Below, piece after piece: positions 20,698 to 33,034 of a DNA stretch of 64,000 bases. The notes below the pieces were generated by a model that saw nothing but the letters and a program-made list of their open reading frames with translations, ran no database searches and had not been told where the DNA came from. A program made the translations under genes and the position numbers. Source of the stretch: Glebionis coronaria (lineage: Eukaryota > Streptophyta > Magnoliopsida > Asterales > Asteraceae); contig CM046875.1 in the NCBI GenBank assembly GCA_025667525.1, positions 207,696,271 through 207,760,270 of the forward strand, in the 5' to 3' direction. Numbering within the stretch: position 1 is the stretch's first letter; every line of letters begins with the position of its first letter.

Positions 20698-23600
20698 TGA
20701 TGAGATGGCATTTATACATGATCTCATCGTTCTTTTCGGGCTTTAAATGCATAAAATGTCATAAAAATACCATATATATTCTTGTGTTTGTTTACTTGTG
20801 TATTTTAGGTATGGATATCGTGAAAAAGACAAAAGATCACAAGTTACAAGAAAAAACAGACACGAGAAACGAAGCCGTACAAAGAACCGGGCCCTAATCT
20901 TGGAATTCTCAACAAATACCCTTGAAGACTTGAAGACAAACAAGATTGATCCTCATTTATTGAAGAAATGACACTTAAAACCCTTGTATATTCATAATTA
21001 CAAGTTTGGTCCCTTAAGTTTTTCAAAATTACACAAAAGGTCCTTCAACTTTGAAGAAATGGCAAGATTAGTCCCTCAACAAATCAAAATTGCCAATAAT
21101 GGTCCCTCATGAAGTCAAAGATACAATGAAGACCTTTGAAGATCAAGAATGTCCAAGATCAGCCCTTGAAATATCTCAAAATGGCAAAAATAACCCTTGA
21201 AATCCTTTTTCCAAAGTTTTGTGCCAAAAGTGACAAATGGTGAAACTTATTTACAAAGGGGAATACGTTTTAAGGCTGAAATGCTTTGTTTACCAAAAAT
21301 ACCAAAGAACAAGGGCCAAAGGTGTCTATTTGAAACATTCAAACTGAAAATGCGCCAAACAAACACCTTTCCCCCAAAATCGGATCAAATGACTTACTGT
21401 TCATCTTTTACCCCACCCAGAATTACCACCACTTAAACTTAGGGTAAAATACAATTACCTTTGCACATGAGTGATTCACATGTGCAGAAACTCATCCAAA
21501 CCATAAAACCCTTATTCCCACTCACCATGGACCCCACCCCCAATTCACGTTTAGCCAATCACATGACAACTTAGCCTCCAAGTTATCTGACGTGTCCAAA
21601 TCAACAACCTAGGATCCTTGCTTCATTCCAAAGCTAAAATGAACAGCCTTGATCAAATTAGACAGCTCAAATTTAGAAAACGTCTAGAAGACTCAAGGGC
21701 ACAATAGGGAATTCAGTTCTAGGGTTTGTGAATAGTGTTTAGCCAGGCATTTGCCTATAAAAGGAGACCTCAACATGTGAGAGTCCCTTTGTTCCAGATT
21801 TTAGCTTTTAGTCTTTGTAATTCCTTTTTATGAAATAAAGTTTGAATTTCTTAAAATTTTGAGTTCTAATCTGTTATTTATAAAAGTTTGGTGTTTGAGA
21901 AGCTAAAATCTGAGTTCCATTATCCTGTTTGAAGGTTTTTGAGGCAAGGTTTTAAGTGATAAAGCTTGTGCATCAAAAATCAGAAGTTGGCATTATTTTT
22001 GATCTCACCTTGTGGTTTGTTCTTCTTAGCAGCTTGGAAGCTGGTACTTGTTTTGCTAGTACCTCAGCTCAAACAATCCAAGGCCTGGATGTAGGTCTTG
22101 GAGGTTTGCATCTTCTTTCCTTTTCATTTTCTCTTTAAGTTTCTGATTATTTGTGATTTTTGTGGATTTATGCTTGAATCTGTGTTATTGTGGTTGATTA
22201 TTGTTGATTTGGCTTGGTTTGATGTTATTGAGGTGTTATTGATCTGATTTATGGGTTGAATCTTCATAAGCCTTTGAAGATTTGTGAAATCAAGTTTTAA
22301 AAGGGTGTTTGGGATTACTGCATAAGTTGGATTTGTGGTTTGCTAAGTGCTTGTTTTGTGTAAGCAAGAGTTGGTATCTGTTGTTTGGGTGATATTGTTC
22401 ATCTGTTTGCAGGTTTTGAGGTTTTGAACACACAGATTCTTGAATTGGCTATAAAATCTTTAAAACTTGGTAAAATTGGCTAGGATTTTGAGGACACCTA
22501 GATCTAGGCTTAGGCTAGGGCTAACAAGTGCTAAATCATAGTTAATCACACCAGGGAAGAAGGATTTGAAGCTTAAAATTGGATCAAGTGTCAAGTATAT
22601 CAGCAAAACTTGTCTACATATTGTTCTTTGTTCATCAGAAACATTTTGTGCTTTGATCTTGCTATTTACTTTGATTCAGTGTTTGATTCTTGTTGCTTTG
22701 TGTTTATTGTTACTTTATATAGCTTGTGTATGCATCCTGTTAAGTTTGGTTGGCTTATTATGCTTAAATCTGCTTATTAAGTGCTTAACTACTTATTTCC
22801 CTATCTGGTGCATATCTGGTGACTGTTTGGCTTATTGTGGCTTATTGTGTGAACCATTTTGTGATTTTATTGTTGCTATTGACTCCTTGTGATTCACTGA
22901 TCACAAAGGTGCCTTTGTTTCCAATTGGATCAAACCAGAACTCTCAAATAAGCTTGGTCAAATAGTCAAAGCAGTGGGAACTCCTTTCCCCTGCTGGTTG
23001 CCACTGATAGTGTAAATTTGGTGTCAGCTTATTAATAAGCTATAATAGCTTATTCCAACCTGCAACAACTTTGTTTTTGTAATAGGTGCTCATATTTTGA
23101 CCCATTTGTTCATACTGGAGCATTTGGGTGTTTGACTTTAAGGTTTGACTAGAAAACCAACCCATTTGACTTTTACATAAGTTCATTTGTGCTTATTCTG
23201 GCTTATTGGTTGTGCTTATTGGATTTTTGTTGATTGATTTTGCTTATTGAGTCCATTTGAAAGCTTTTGCAAGTTGAATCAAGTCCTGAGGTGCATTATT
23301 TCTCAAAAACGACTATTTTGTCGTTTTGTGGATTTTTGCTTTTCTATTTTCTGGCTTATTGAGTGTGCTTTTTAGAAATTTCTTTTGACAGATCTCTTAA
23401 GCATCCTAAAAGAGGGTTGTGTGTCAAATTAGAGCTTATGGCATTAGCTTATGGCTTAATGGGCTGAAAAGCCCAATAAGAATAAGCTTTGTGTTCAATA
23501 AGCTGTGATAAGCTCACATTCAGCTTTTGGGCCTTTAGAGTTTTGTTCTTAGAATTGAATTTTAAGTCAGATAGGGCTTTTCCAAGTCAATTGGGCCAAG

Positions 23601-24460
23601 TTTGACTTTTTGGGCCCAAAAGCCCATTTAGGTTGACTGTTTTTGGATTTGGCCCATTTGAGGGCCTATTAGGGGTATTTTGGTAATTTCACTTTGATTT
23701 TCTGATTAATTAGGTTAAAATAAACTAGTTTGCAAGTTTTTAGAATTTTTTATAATTTTTGGATTTTTAATATTATTTTATTATTATTTTTAAAATTTCA
23801 CATTTTCCAACTTTTTACATTTTTCTTAGGTTTAATACATTAAAATAGGAATTTAGCAACTTTTAGAATAATTTTATCACTTTCAGAATAATTTTTATAA
23901 TTATTTTAAGTTTTAATAGTTTTTAAATCATTTTAAATAGTTTTTATTAGTTTAAAAATTTCTAAAAATAGTTTTTAATCTTTTTAGGTCATTTTAGAGG
24001 TTTACCAATTGAAAAACCTTTATTTGGGCTTTTTGATAATTTATTTGATTTTTAGGGCTTTAATTAGCATTTAAAAATTGAATATTTAATTATTTAAAAG
24101 GTTTGAAAAAGTTTTGATCATTGGTAAACTCTTAGTTTATTATTTTTGATTTTTGGTGAATTTTTGGTAATTTTTAGAATTTATTTTTATTTTTGTGATT
24201 TTTAAGGTTCTACGTTTTAACTTTCTAGTAGTGATTTTTTGTTAATTTTTATTTTTACGTTTTCGTCATCTTCTTTTCTAATCCCCTTCTAAACCAATCA
24301 TTAATCACAAACTTTTACAAGTTTTTCACAACACATATACCTCCTTGGGAAACGAACTTTCATTTCATTAAGGGTCATTAGTGTTGATTTTCCTAAATCA
24401 TCACTTGATACTTACCGCTTTTACGCCTTTTCCCTAAAAGGTCGTATTTTACCACAATCA
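20698..24460 (+). repeat. 5' LTR of element B
   Basis: 3763 bp from TGATGAGATGG to CCACAATCA. TATA box TATAAAAG at 21756-21763, poly(A)-type AATAAAG near 21834. The 22740-23520 part contains about fifteen GCTTATT or AATAAGC words. The first 150 bases resemble the sense start of LTR A. A segment ATTTTTACGTTTTCGTCAT near 24250 matches the unit of the array at 5860-6890. Confidence 0.93.
21756..21763 (+). promoter_or_regulatory. TATA box of LTR B
   Basis: TATAAAAG in the context GCCTATAAAAGGAGACC. Repeated in the right LTR at 34058-34065. Confidence 0.6.
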
Positions 24461-24463
24461 TTT

Positions 24464-24481
24464 TGGCGCCGCTGCCGGGGA
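24464..24481 (+). other. Primer-binding site of element B
   Basis: TGGCGCCGCTGCCGGGGA, three bases after the LTR end; identical to that of A. Confidence 0.92.
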
Positions 24482-25211
24482 GGTGTCTCGTGATTAATTT
24501 GCATTGTTGTTTTTAATATTAACCAAATAGTATTTGTATTAGTAGAACTCTACTAATACGTATTATCGGTTTTCTTGGTTTTTCTTGTACAAATATTATT
24601 ACTATATTGTATTAAGTATCACAATAAATTCACAATATCTCCAAAAGTGTGAAAACACAACCTTAATTGGGATTTCATCACTCAATTATTGTATTCGAAT
24701 CTCAAACAAAAAGAAAAAGGCAAAAATAGATAAATACTTTCGTGAAGCTCGATTTTGAAAAATACAAACTATAAGGTGGGTATAAGGCGGGTATTATAAA
24801 ATATACCCTAAGGAAAAAGGATCTTAAGTGCTTCGCGCCGCCTCGTTTCCCCGCTTGCTTGTGAGTATTTTGAGATTGAAGGCTAATCGAGGGTTTTGCC
24901 GCACAAAGTATTATTACGTATAATATATTTGCTTGGTTTTCTTTGTGATTAAACCCTCTTAAACAATTTGGTTTTCACCAAAGTTCTAAAGTCATTCGAA
25001 GGCGTTCACCCCACGTGATCGTTTTCATTCCTTTGAGGCTTCTTTAATCAAGAGTTTGATTCGAGGAGAGATTTTGTAGATTGTTGTCTACAAAGATACA
25101 CCAAAATCCAAAAAAAATTAAATATCATCAAAAACAAAAAAAAAATTGAAAATTCACAAAACAACCAAAAAAGGAATCTTCTTTGCTCACCTCCCATTCT
25201 TCGTGAAGTTT
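24482..25211 (+). other. Leader of element B
   Basis: Untranslated stretch of about 730 bases between primer site and gag. An ATG at 25146 opens the same frame, but the start at 25212 (MITRNQAKRARKR) matches the basic gag N-terminus of A better. Confidence 0.7.
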
Positions 25212-27085
25212 ATGATCACTCGTAATCAAGCAAAACGAGCTCGTAAACGACTTCAAAAGCAAGCCAATCAAGAGACGTTGATTGTTGAAGAACCTCCAAT
25301 TGTTGAACCTATTGTAGAACAAGAAGTCGTCATGGCTAATCGTACTATGATGGAGTTGCTACAAGCACCCACCGAGGGTTTTGGAGAGGCTATTGTGATT
25401 CCCGCCATCCTTGCGGAGAATTTCGAAATTAAGACGGGTTTAATGTCGATATTGCAAGCAAATAAGTTTAGAGGTCACGAGAAAGACAACCCGCACTATC
25501 ACATTAGGAATTTTAACCGTCTCACCGCCACTAGCAAATTTAAGGATGTTCCACATGACGCCATCAAGATGATGTTGTTTCCATACTCGTTGGATGGACC
25601 CGCAAAAATTTGGCTCGAGAAAGAACCGCCAAATTCGATTTTGACATGGGCCGATCTCGTTTCTAAGTTTGTGAACAAGTTTTTTCCACCATCTAAAACA
25701 ACACACTTGAAAAATGAGATTTCACGATTTGTGCAAAGAAATAATGGAAGTTTTTCAATGGCATGGGAACGCTTTAAAGAAATGCTACATGAATGTCCAC
25801 ACCATGATTTTACGGAATTGCATCAAGTGGATACTTTTTATAATGGGCTTAATGATCATGAACGAGATTATTTGAATGCCGCCGCGGGTGGTAATTTTTT
25901 GTGCAAGACGACAAATGAGGCTTTACAAATCATTGAGAATAGATCTAAGGTTTATAACCCTCGTAACACACCGAGTGTTGCCAATATGGGTTCGTCATCT
26001 TCGTCACAATCGTCTCGTAGCATTAATGCCTTACATGATGAAGCTAATGAGGAAAATCGGGTTTTTGATAGATTTGCTAATCTTATGTCCCATTGGAAGG
26101 CTCAAGAAGCTTCCAATTCCGCTTCGGTTAAAGCGGTTGCTAAGAGTTGTTTATCTTGTGGGGGAGCTCATGATCTTTCCGAGTGCATTACCGCGGATGG
26201 TAACACTTTGAGTGCTTATGTAGCAACGGGAACTTACAACCAAAACGGTCAAGGTTCCCGCCAAAATCAAGCTCCACCCAACCAAAATGTTAACAATTAT
26301 CGAAACAACAACCAAGGTAATTACCAAGGCAATTCACGCAATTACAACAAGGGGAATTATCAAAGTGGGAATGGACAAATTTCTAATCAAAACCAAAACC
26401 GTGATTTTCAAAACACTACACAAGGTTTTCAAAATGCTCACACTAAAATTTTGCAAGGAGAATTTTTGGATTATGCTAAAGCAAATGATGCTAAATTTGA
26501 TAACATGCAACGTGAGATGATTAGCTTAAGATCCGAGTTGAAAAACGAGCTAAAAATGAACTTGCTAATGAACTCAAAACTCATGCAAACAAAATGGAAG
26601 GAAATGTCCAACGTCTACAACAAAATCAACAAAAGATGGAATTAGGACAACATGAGATTAAGCAAGAGTTATTAAAAGCGGATGCTAGGCAATCAAAATT
26701 TGAAGACCGAATGGCTAAAATGTTTGAAGCAATCATGTGTAAACCCTCTTCCTCGGGTGGTCTTCCTAGTGATACCATTGCAAACCCGAAGGGAGAAATG
26801 AAGGTTATTACTACACGAAGTGGTAAAACTTTCAAGGAACCAATCTCTCGTCCAAGTACTTCTACGGAGAAGGAAATCGAGAAAGAACCCGAGGTGATGG
26901 TCGAAAAGGAGCACATTACAATCCCACGAAGTACCGCTCATCCCACACCTACGGTTGAACCAATACCAATTGTGGAACCCGAGTTTCCAAGGCCATTGCC
27001 TAATGACCAACCCACACCACCTTTACCCTACCCTTCGAGACGAAACAAAGAGAAAATGCAAGAACGTAACAAACAACAAATCTAG
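25212..27085 (+). pseudogene. gag of element B (Retrotrans_gag), one frameshift
   Basis: Codes for the particle protein. In order: basic N-terminus MITRNQAKRARKR; MMELLQAPTEGFGEAI; capsid core MMLFPYSLDGPAKIWLEKE and LVSKFVNKFFPPSKT; MAWERFKEMLHECPHHDF; zinc-knuckle-like CLSCGGAHDLSEC (26148-26186, C-x2-C-x3-H-x4-C); Asn/Gln-rich linker; coiled coil. In the coiled coil the frame shifts at about 26550, and the new frame (MEGNVQRLQQNQQKM, then a Pro-rich stretch) runs to TAG at 27083-27085. The protease continues in that second frame after the TAG, so Gag and Pro were probably one chain, unless the stop is a genuine readthrough site. Confidence 0.85.
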
Positions 27086-27097
27086 CTTTTTATAAAA

Positions 27098-28257
27098 ATG
27101 TTTCAACAAGTGCATTTTGATGTGAGTTTAGCCGACGCGTTGTTATATATGCCTCGTTTCGCTTCCACTTTTAAAAGTATGATGAGCGATAAGGAAAAGC
27201 TTTCAAAGCTTGCTAATTGTTCTTCGGTTTATCTTAACCGCATACCGGAAAAAGTTGGTGATCCCGGAAAGTTTCTCATTCCTTGTGACATACAAGATAT
27301 GAAATGCATCGCCTTGGCCGATCTTGGTGCGAGCATTAATTTGATGCCATTTTCCATTTGGAAATCGCTTTCGCTTCCGGCTCTCATTCCTTCGAACATG
27401 TCCATCGAGATGGCCGATCATTCTACGATTATGGCATGTGTAGTAGCCGAAGATGTTTTCATGAAAGTGGGGAAGTTCTACTATCCCGTTGATTTTATAG
27501 TAGTTGACATCCCCGCGGATCCTCAAGTTCCTCTAATTTTAGGTCGATCATTTTTGATACTTCGAGATCACTTATCGATGTTCATGCAAGAACTATCACT
27601 TTGAGATTCAACGAAGAGGAACTTGTTATAAACGCTACTCAAAACTCGAAACCTTCTCATGTTTATGCAATCGCTACCATCAATCACATTGACATCTTTG
27701 ATGTGGTTTGCGATGAGTTTTCACAAGAAGTGTTAGGTTTTTCCGATAGCTCGTCAAGTGGCAATCCCACTATTTTGGATCCGATTCTTGCTAATTCCAC
27801 ACCAAATCTCACTCCATTCCAAGGAGGCGATTTCACTTCAAATGAAATCGACAATGAAGATGAGGTGTTGATTAGTGATGATACTTCTATTCCACCATTT
27901 CTTTCGCCGATGGAAGTTATGAGTGTTGAACCAAAATCTTCAATCGAGGAACCACCTATCCTTGAATTGAAAGATCTTCCTTCTCACCTTGAATACGCAT
28001 TCTTGGAAGGTGATGACAAGTTGCCGGTTATTATTGCAAAAGGTCTTGCTAATAATGAAAAAACCGAGCTCTTGAAAGTTCTTAAGGCTCATAAAGGGGC
28101 AATTGCGTGGAAAATATCCGACATTAAGGGAATTGACCCAAAATTTTGTACTCACAAGATTTTAATGGAGGAGGACTACAAACCCGCAATTCAAAGTCAA
28201 AGAAGGGTGAATCCCAAAATTCACGATGTCATTAAAAAGAGGTCCTTAGACTCCTAG
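27098..28257 (+). pseudogene. Aspartic protease and linker of element B
   Basis: Protease region: ADALLYMPRF, then catalytic DLGASINLMP, the substrate-side VGKFYYPVDFIVVD and ILGRSF. The frame is lost near 27555 (ends TGA at 27602-27604) and taken up by the frame 27601-28257, which continues LRFNEEELV and a variable acidic linker to the start of the RT region (GAIAWKISDIKGIDPKFCTH, a block typical of Athila RT N-termini). A second shift occurs at about 28236, just before the RT palm. The enzyme would cleave the Gag-Pol precursor in the particle; this copy cannot produce it linked to RT. Confidence 0.83.
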
Positions 28258-30476
28258 ACGCGGGAATGATTTATCCTATATCCGATAGCCCATGGGTGAG
28301 CCCTATCCATTGTGTCCCTAAGAAGGGAGGAATGACCGTTGTGCCTAATGAAAACAACGAGTTAATTCCCACTCGTGTTGTGACCGGTTGGAGGGTGTGT
28401 ATTGACTACCGAAAGTTAAATGACGCCACTCGTAAAGACCACTTTCCTTTGCCCTTCATGGATCAAATGTTGGAGTGACTTGCGGGAAATGAATTCTATT
28501 GCTTTTTAGATGGTTTTTCCGGTTACTTTCAAATTCCTATCGACCCTCGTGATCAAGAGAAGACTACGTTTACGTGTCCTTATGGAACGTTCGCTTATCG
28601 TAGGATGCCTTTCGGACTTTGTAATGCACCCGGTACGTTTCAACGGTGTATGATGGCAATTTTTCACGATATGATAGAGAAGTCGATGGAAGTGTTTATG
28701 GATGACTTCTCGGTGTTTGGTAATTCGTTCACGTCATGTTTATCTAATCTCGAGCAAATGTTGAAACGTTGTGAAGAAACCAATCTTGTGCTTAATTGGG
28801 AAAAATGTCATTTTATGTGTAAACAAGGAATCGTCTTAGGACATAAGGTGTCGAAGGCGGGGATTGAGGTCGATAAAGCTAAGGTAGACGTCATCGCCAA
28901 GTTGCCTCATCCCAAAACCGTTAAGGGAGTTAGGAGTTTCCTAGGCCACGCGGGCTTTTATCGTCGTTTCATCAAGGACTTTTCAAAAATTTCTCGTCCT
29001 ATGACACACCTTCTCGAGAAGGATGCTCCTTTTAACTTCAATGAGGATTGTGTTAAGGCTTTCGAAACTCTTAAAAGGAAACTTACCGAAGCTCCCATTC
29101 TTGTTGCTCCTAATTGGGAATTACCCTTTGAAATCATGTGCGATGCAAGTGATTATGCTATAGGGGCCGTCTTAGGGCAACGTTATGACAAGCATTTCCG
29201 TCCTATCCACTATGCTAGTAAGACGATGACCGAGGCTCAATTAAAGTACACCACAACGGAAAAGGAATTCCTTGCCGTGGTCTATGCTTTTGAGAAATTC
29301 CGACCTTATCTCGTCTTAACTAAAAGCATCGTGTATACCGACCATTCGGCTATCAAGTATCTCTTAGCTAAGCAAGATGCTAAGCCGAGATTGCTTCGTT
29401 GGATGCTCCTCCTCCAAGAATTTGATGTCACCGTGCTTGACAAAAAAGGAGCCGAGAATCTAGCGGTCGATCATCTCTCTCGTCTAGAAGATCCTCACAA
29501 AGATGTTTTCGAGAACAAGGAAATCACCGAAACATTTCCTCTTGAGACTCTCGGTGTAGTGAATTCTAAAGACACAACCCCATGGTTTGCCGACATTGCA
29601 AATTACCATGCGGGCAATTTCATAATCAAGGGTATGACGACACAACAAAAACGAAAATTCTTTCGAGACGTCAAGTTCTATTTTTGGGACGACCCTTATC
29701 TCTTTCGGATTTGTGCGGATCAACTCGTTCGACTTTGTGTGTTTGGTGCCGAAGCTTCTAATATCCTTAGAGCTTGTCACGAGGGACCCACGGGTGGTCA
29801 CCACGGTGCTAATCTCACGGCTAAGAAAGTGTTCGATGCCGGTTTCTTTTGGCCTTCTATCTATCGTGATGCACACGCACTTGTGAAGTCGTGTGATTCG
29901 TGCCAACGTCAAGGAAAATCGTCTCAACGTGATGAAATGCCGCAAAACATAATTCAAGTATGTGAGATTTTCGACATATGGGGAATAGACTTTATGGGGC
30001 CGTTCCCATCGTCTCATGGAAACAAATATATCCTCGTCGCGGTGGACTACCTTTCTAAGTGGGTGGAAGCTAAGGCTTTACCTACTAATGATGCTCGTGT
30101 GGTAGTGAAGTTTTTGAAGCAACTATTCTCTCGGTTCGGAACCCCTCGTGCTATTATAATCGATCGAGGAACCCATTTTTGTAATGACCAATTCGAAAAG
30201 GTTCTAAAGAAATATGGAGTTACTCATCGTCTTTCTACGGCTTATCACCCGCAAACGAGTGGGCAAGTCGAGGTTTCGAACCGAGCTTTGAAGAGGATTT
30301 TAGAGAGGTCAATTGGAGAAAACCGTGCTTCATGGTCCGACAAACTCGATGACGCTTTATGGGCCTTTAAGACCGCTTATAAGACACCTATCGGTTGCAC
30401 TCCTTATAAGCTAGTCTATGGGAAGAATTGTCATTTGCCCATTGAGTTGGAGCACAAGGCATATTGGGGCCCTTAA
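28237..30476 (+). pseudogene. Reverse transcriptase, RNase H and integrase of element B
   Basis: One frame except for TGA at 28476-28478. [53 protein letters not shown] and the catalytic box VFMDDFS (28692 on, FMDD instead of YxDD, as usual in this group). RNase [46 protein letters not shown]. Integrase: HHCC zinc finger ([12 protein letters not shown] with CDSCQRQGK), core DDE in [16 protein letters not shown] and [13 protein letters not shown]. The order RT, RNase H, integrase defines gypsy. The frame is lost near 30470. Product: enzymes that copy and insert the element. Confidence 0.9.
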
Positions 30477-30870
30477 GCATGCAAACTTTGACTTGAAGAC
30501 CGCGGGAGATCACCGGAAAATACAATTGAATGAATTGGATGAATTAAGAGATAATGCTTATGAAAATTCATTAACTTTTAAAGAAAAGACTAAAAAGTTT
30601 CATGATTCAAAGATTAAAAACCGGGTTTTTAACGTTGGTGATCAAGTGTTGCTTTTTAACTCTCGTCTTAAGATATTTTCCGGGAAATTGAAATCTCGTT
30701 GATCGGGTCCGTTCACCATTACACAAGTGTTTCCATATGGGACCACTGAGCTAGCTCAATATGATGGTCCTAATTTCAAGGTGAATGGACATAGACTTAA
30801 GCACTACTTTGGTGGGGAAATTCCTTCAATGGTTGCCCTCGACCAAGTCACCTTCCCCAATGATAATTAG
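30418..30870 (+). pseudogene. Integrase C-terminus of element B
   Basis: From about 30470 the frame [13 protein letters not shown] continues the integrase (NELDELRDNAYENSL, VGDQVLLFNSRLKIFSGKLKSR). A TGA stands at 30700-30702 where D has a tryptophan codon, and then SGPFTITQVFPYGTTEL to VNGHRLKHYFGG and stop TAG at 30868-30870. It is the DNA-binding tail of integrase, closely like the D copy at 61453-61976. Confidence 0.87.
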
Positions 30871-33034
30871 TATGAGGGGATCGAGTTGAGCTCATGACTC
30901 GGTAATCAAAAACGAGGTACCTCGTGGGGGAGATCCCATGTTTATCTTTTATGCTCACTATTCACTAATAAGGGGACTTGTACCTTTTCAACTCGTTGTC
31001 TCGTGGTTGTTTGTGATTGTGTTATCTAGATCATCATTATCTTCGATTGAAGACTCTCGTGTTCGTTTACGTGAGCCTCCATCGTTCGTTTGAAGAAGTT
31101 TTTCACGAATCCATGACATATCCTTTATTGTTCTAACATTTATCTTTTAGCATACTTAATAAACGGCTTTAGATATATTGTTGATCACCCTTTCCATGCT
31201 AGATCCTAAGCATTCGACTCTTCGTCTCTAGTATGGGGGTGCTCCACCTTTAGACTCGAAACATTGAGGACAATGTTTACTTTTAGTATGGGGGGGTGAA
31301 TAGGTACTTGCTTTGCTACGTCCTCACGCTTTCCAACTTTCAATGTTTTGTTTTGCTAATAAGGCTAAAAATGGCCAAATTTTAAAATTTTTCTTAGTTT
31401 TATTAAGTGTTTTTAAGACACGAATGTATATTTTCCGTTGGGTAGAATAAGAGTTAATTTTTGACTTGATGGGCATTTGGAGCCATTTACATTCCTTAAC
31501 CCGCTCAATTCAAGTTTTTCTAGACTTTTATATAGGGAGCTTTAAAACGCGAAAGTCTTAATTCATACGGGTTAAGAACAAGAACTTTTCGCAAGTTCCT
31601 ATAATTGATTCTAGAAAGTCACTTATCAAGGGAACTTTAAAACGCATTCTCTAAACTTGAAAAAGTCCAAGAAAGTGCAAGATCCTATAGGTGGCTTGAA
31701 AACCCAAAACTTTGATTTGATATAGTCTTAATGAAAGCTAATCCAAATTTGGCTTAATTTTGACTTGCATGGCTAAGTATTCACGAGTCTCTTTAATTAG
31801 AGGTCTTTATATAGTGAAGAACGAGAAATGATAGAGTTAGACAAGTGATCATGCTAAACGTAGAACATGAAAATGTTCTTTCAAAAATTCATATGTTTTT
31901 AATTGTGGCTTTTTCTTCCCATAAGATCAATGCATTAGGAATAAATCATAATTGCAATAAGTAAGGTCGTACGATTTGAAAGGTTACTTAGCCTCTAGCG
32001 CAAGATCGTTTAAAAGTTGCTCGGGGTTGAATAGAGTTCATAGCCAAGGAATAACTTATTGAAGCGGGACGCGAAGATTGGCGATCATCCAAAAAGGCCC
32101 TAACAAGGCATGAGGAGCTCTATTTTTGCTAAAGATCCAAGATGATGTGAAGTATCATTATTCCTAAATCAATATGAAGGATCGAGACACACGACGAGAA
32201 GCAATTACTCCCCTAAAGATCAAGGAGAAAGTCTATCCAAAAAGACCCTAACAAGGTATGAGGATAAATATATCCAAGTCCGAAAAGGAGGCGGATCGTT
32301 GTATACCAAAATCCAAAGTAAAGATTGAAGAAAAATGATGAAGTCGTGGTCCTATATGAAGAATCTCTCAAGAACGTCAAGTGAAGAAATTCCAAATATA
32401 TGAAGAGAAGACCATAATTTCAAGAACGTCTTCCAAAGATTTGAAGTATGAAGTACATGCCAAATATCGGTCCGAGAAAGGTCTCAAATCGTGAAACGAG
32501 TTATGCCAAGATATGAACTTAAGGAGATACACGAGAAGCCGTTTTAAAAGATTTTGTCCTTCGGCTAACTATTGATCAAATCGTGCTACTTTGCTTTCGG
32601 ACTAATAACTACTCAAATAAGTCAATATGAATCACTTGTGATCCATGACAAATAGATAAAAAATGCTAGTAACCCATTTCCTTTTATAATAACTAGGATT
32701 GCGGGGAGAAAAAGTATTACACAATTTGGACGTATGAGTAGTGTTAGCATTGTGACTTGTACCAACAATGATCTTGTTTTTGCACTTAGCATGGAATGTA
32801 TGACAATCAAGGATGACGAAATTTACTCTAAGGGACATTTACTTGTTTCTATTCTTTGACCCTAAAAGTCACTTTTTGTGATGAAAATCATACATTATGT
32901 CTTTACACATCTTCGTAGTATGTTGCAAGTCTTTTTACTTTTCAATAAAGACTAATAAAATTGAACTTTGGTGATGCTTAGATACTTTATTCTAGCATTG
33001 CGTGAGGGCACGGCAATGGCTTAGTATGGGGGAG
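30871..33034 (+). other. 3' non-coding region of B with extra polypurine tracts
   Basis: 2.2 kb without a coding frame; no env-like ORF. Two extra polypurine tracts (31228-31241 and 31283-31298) surround AAACATTG (31259-31266), which pairs with CAATGTTT (31271-31278) over AGGA. The block AACAATGATCTTGTT (32764-32778) corresponds to that in A, D and E. Confidence 0.7.

Noticed and set aside
22566..22892. Hydrophobic 108-codon ORF (also 34868-35257)
   Set aside because: It is in LTR B, is made from GCTTATT-rich sequence, and differs in length between the two LTRs by indels.
27083..27085. TAG between gag and protease of B as a programmed readthrough stop
   Set aside because: The same ORF also has frameshifts and other stops, so decay is the simpler reading, although readthrough cannot be excluded.
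29484..30017. 177-codon minus-strand ORF
   Set aside because: It is opposite the RNase H/integrase frame of B, with no motif of its own.
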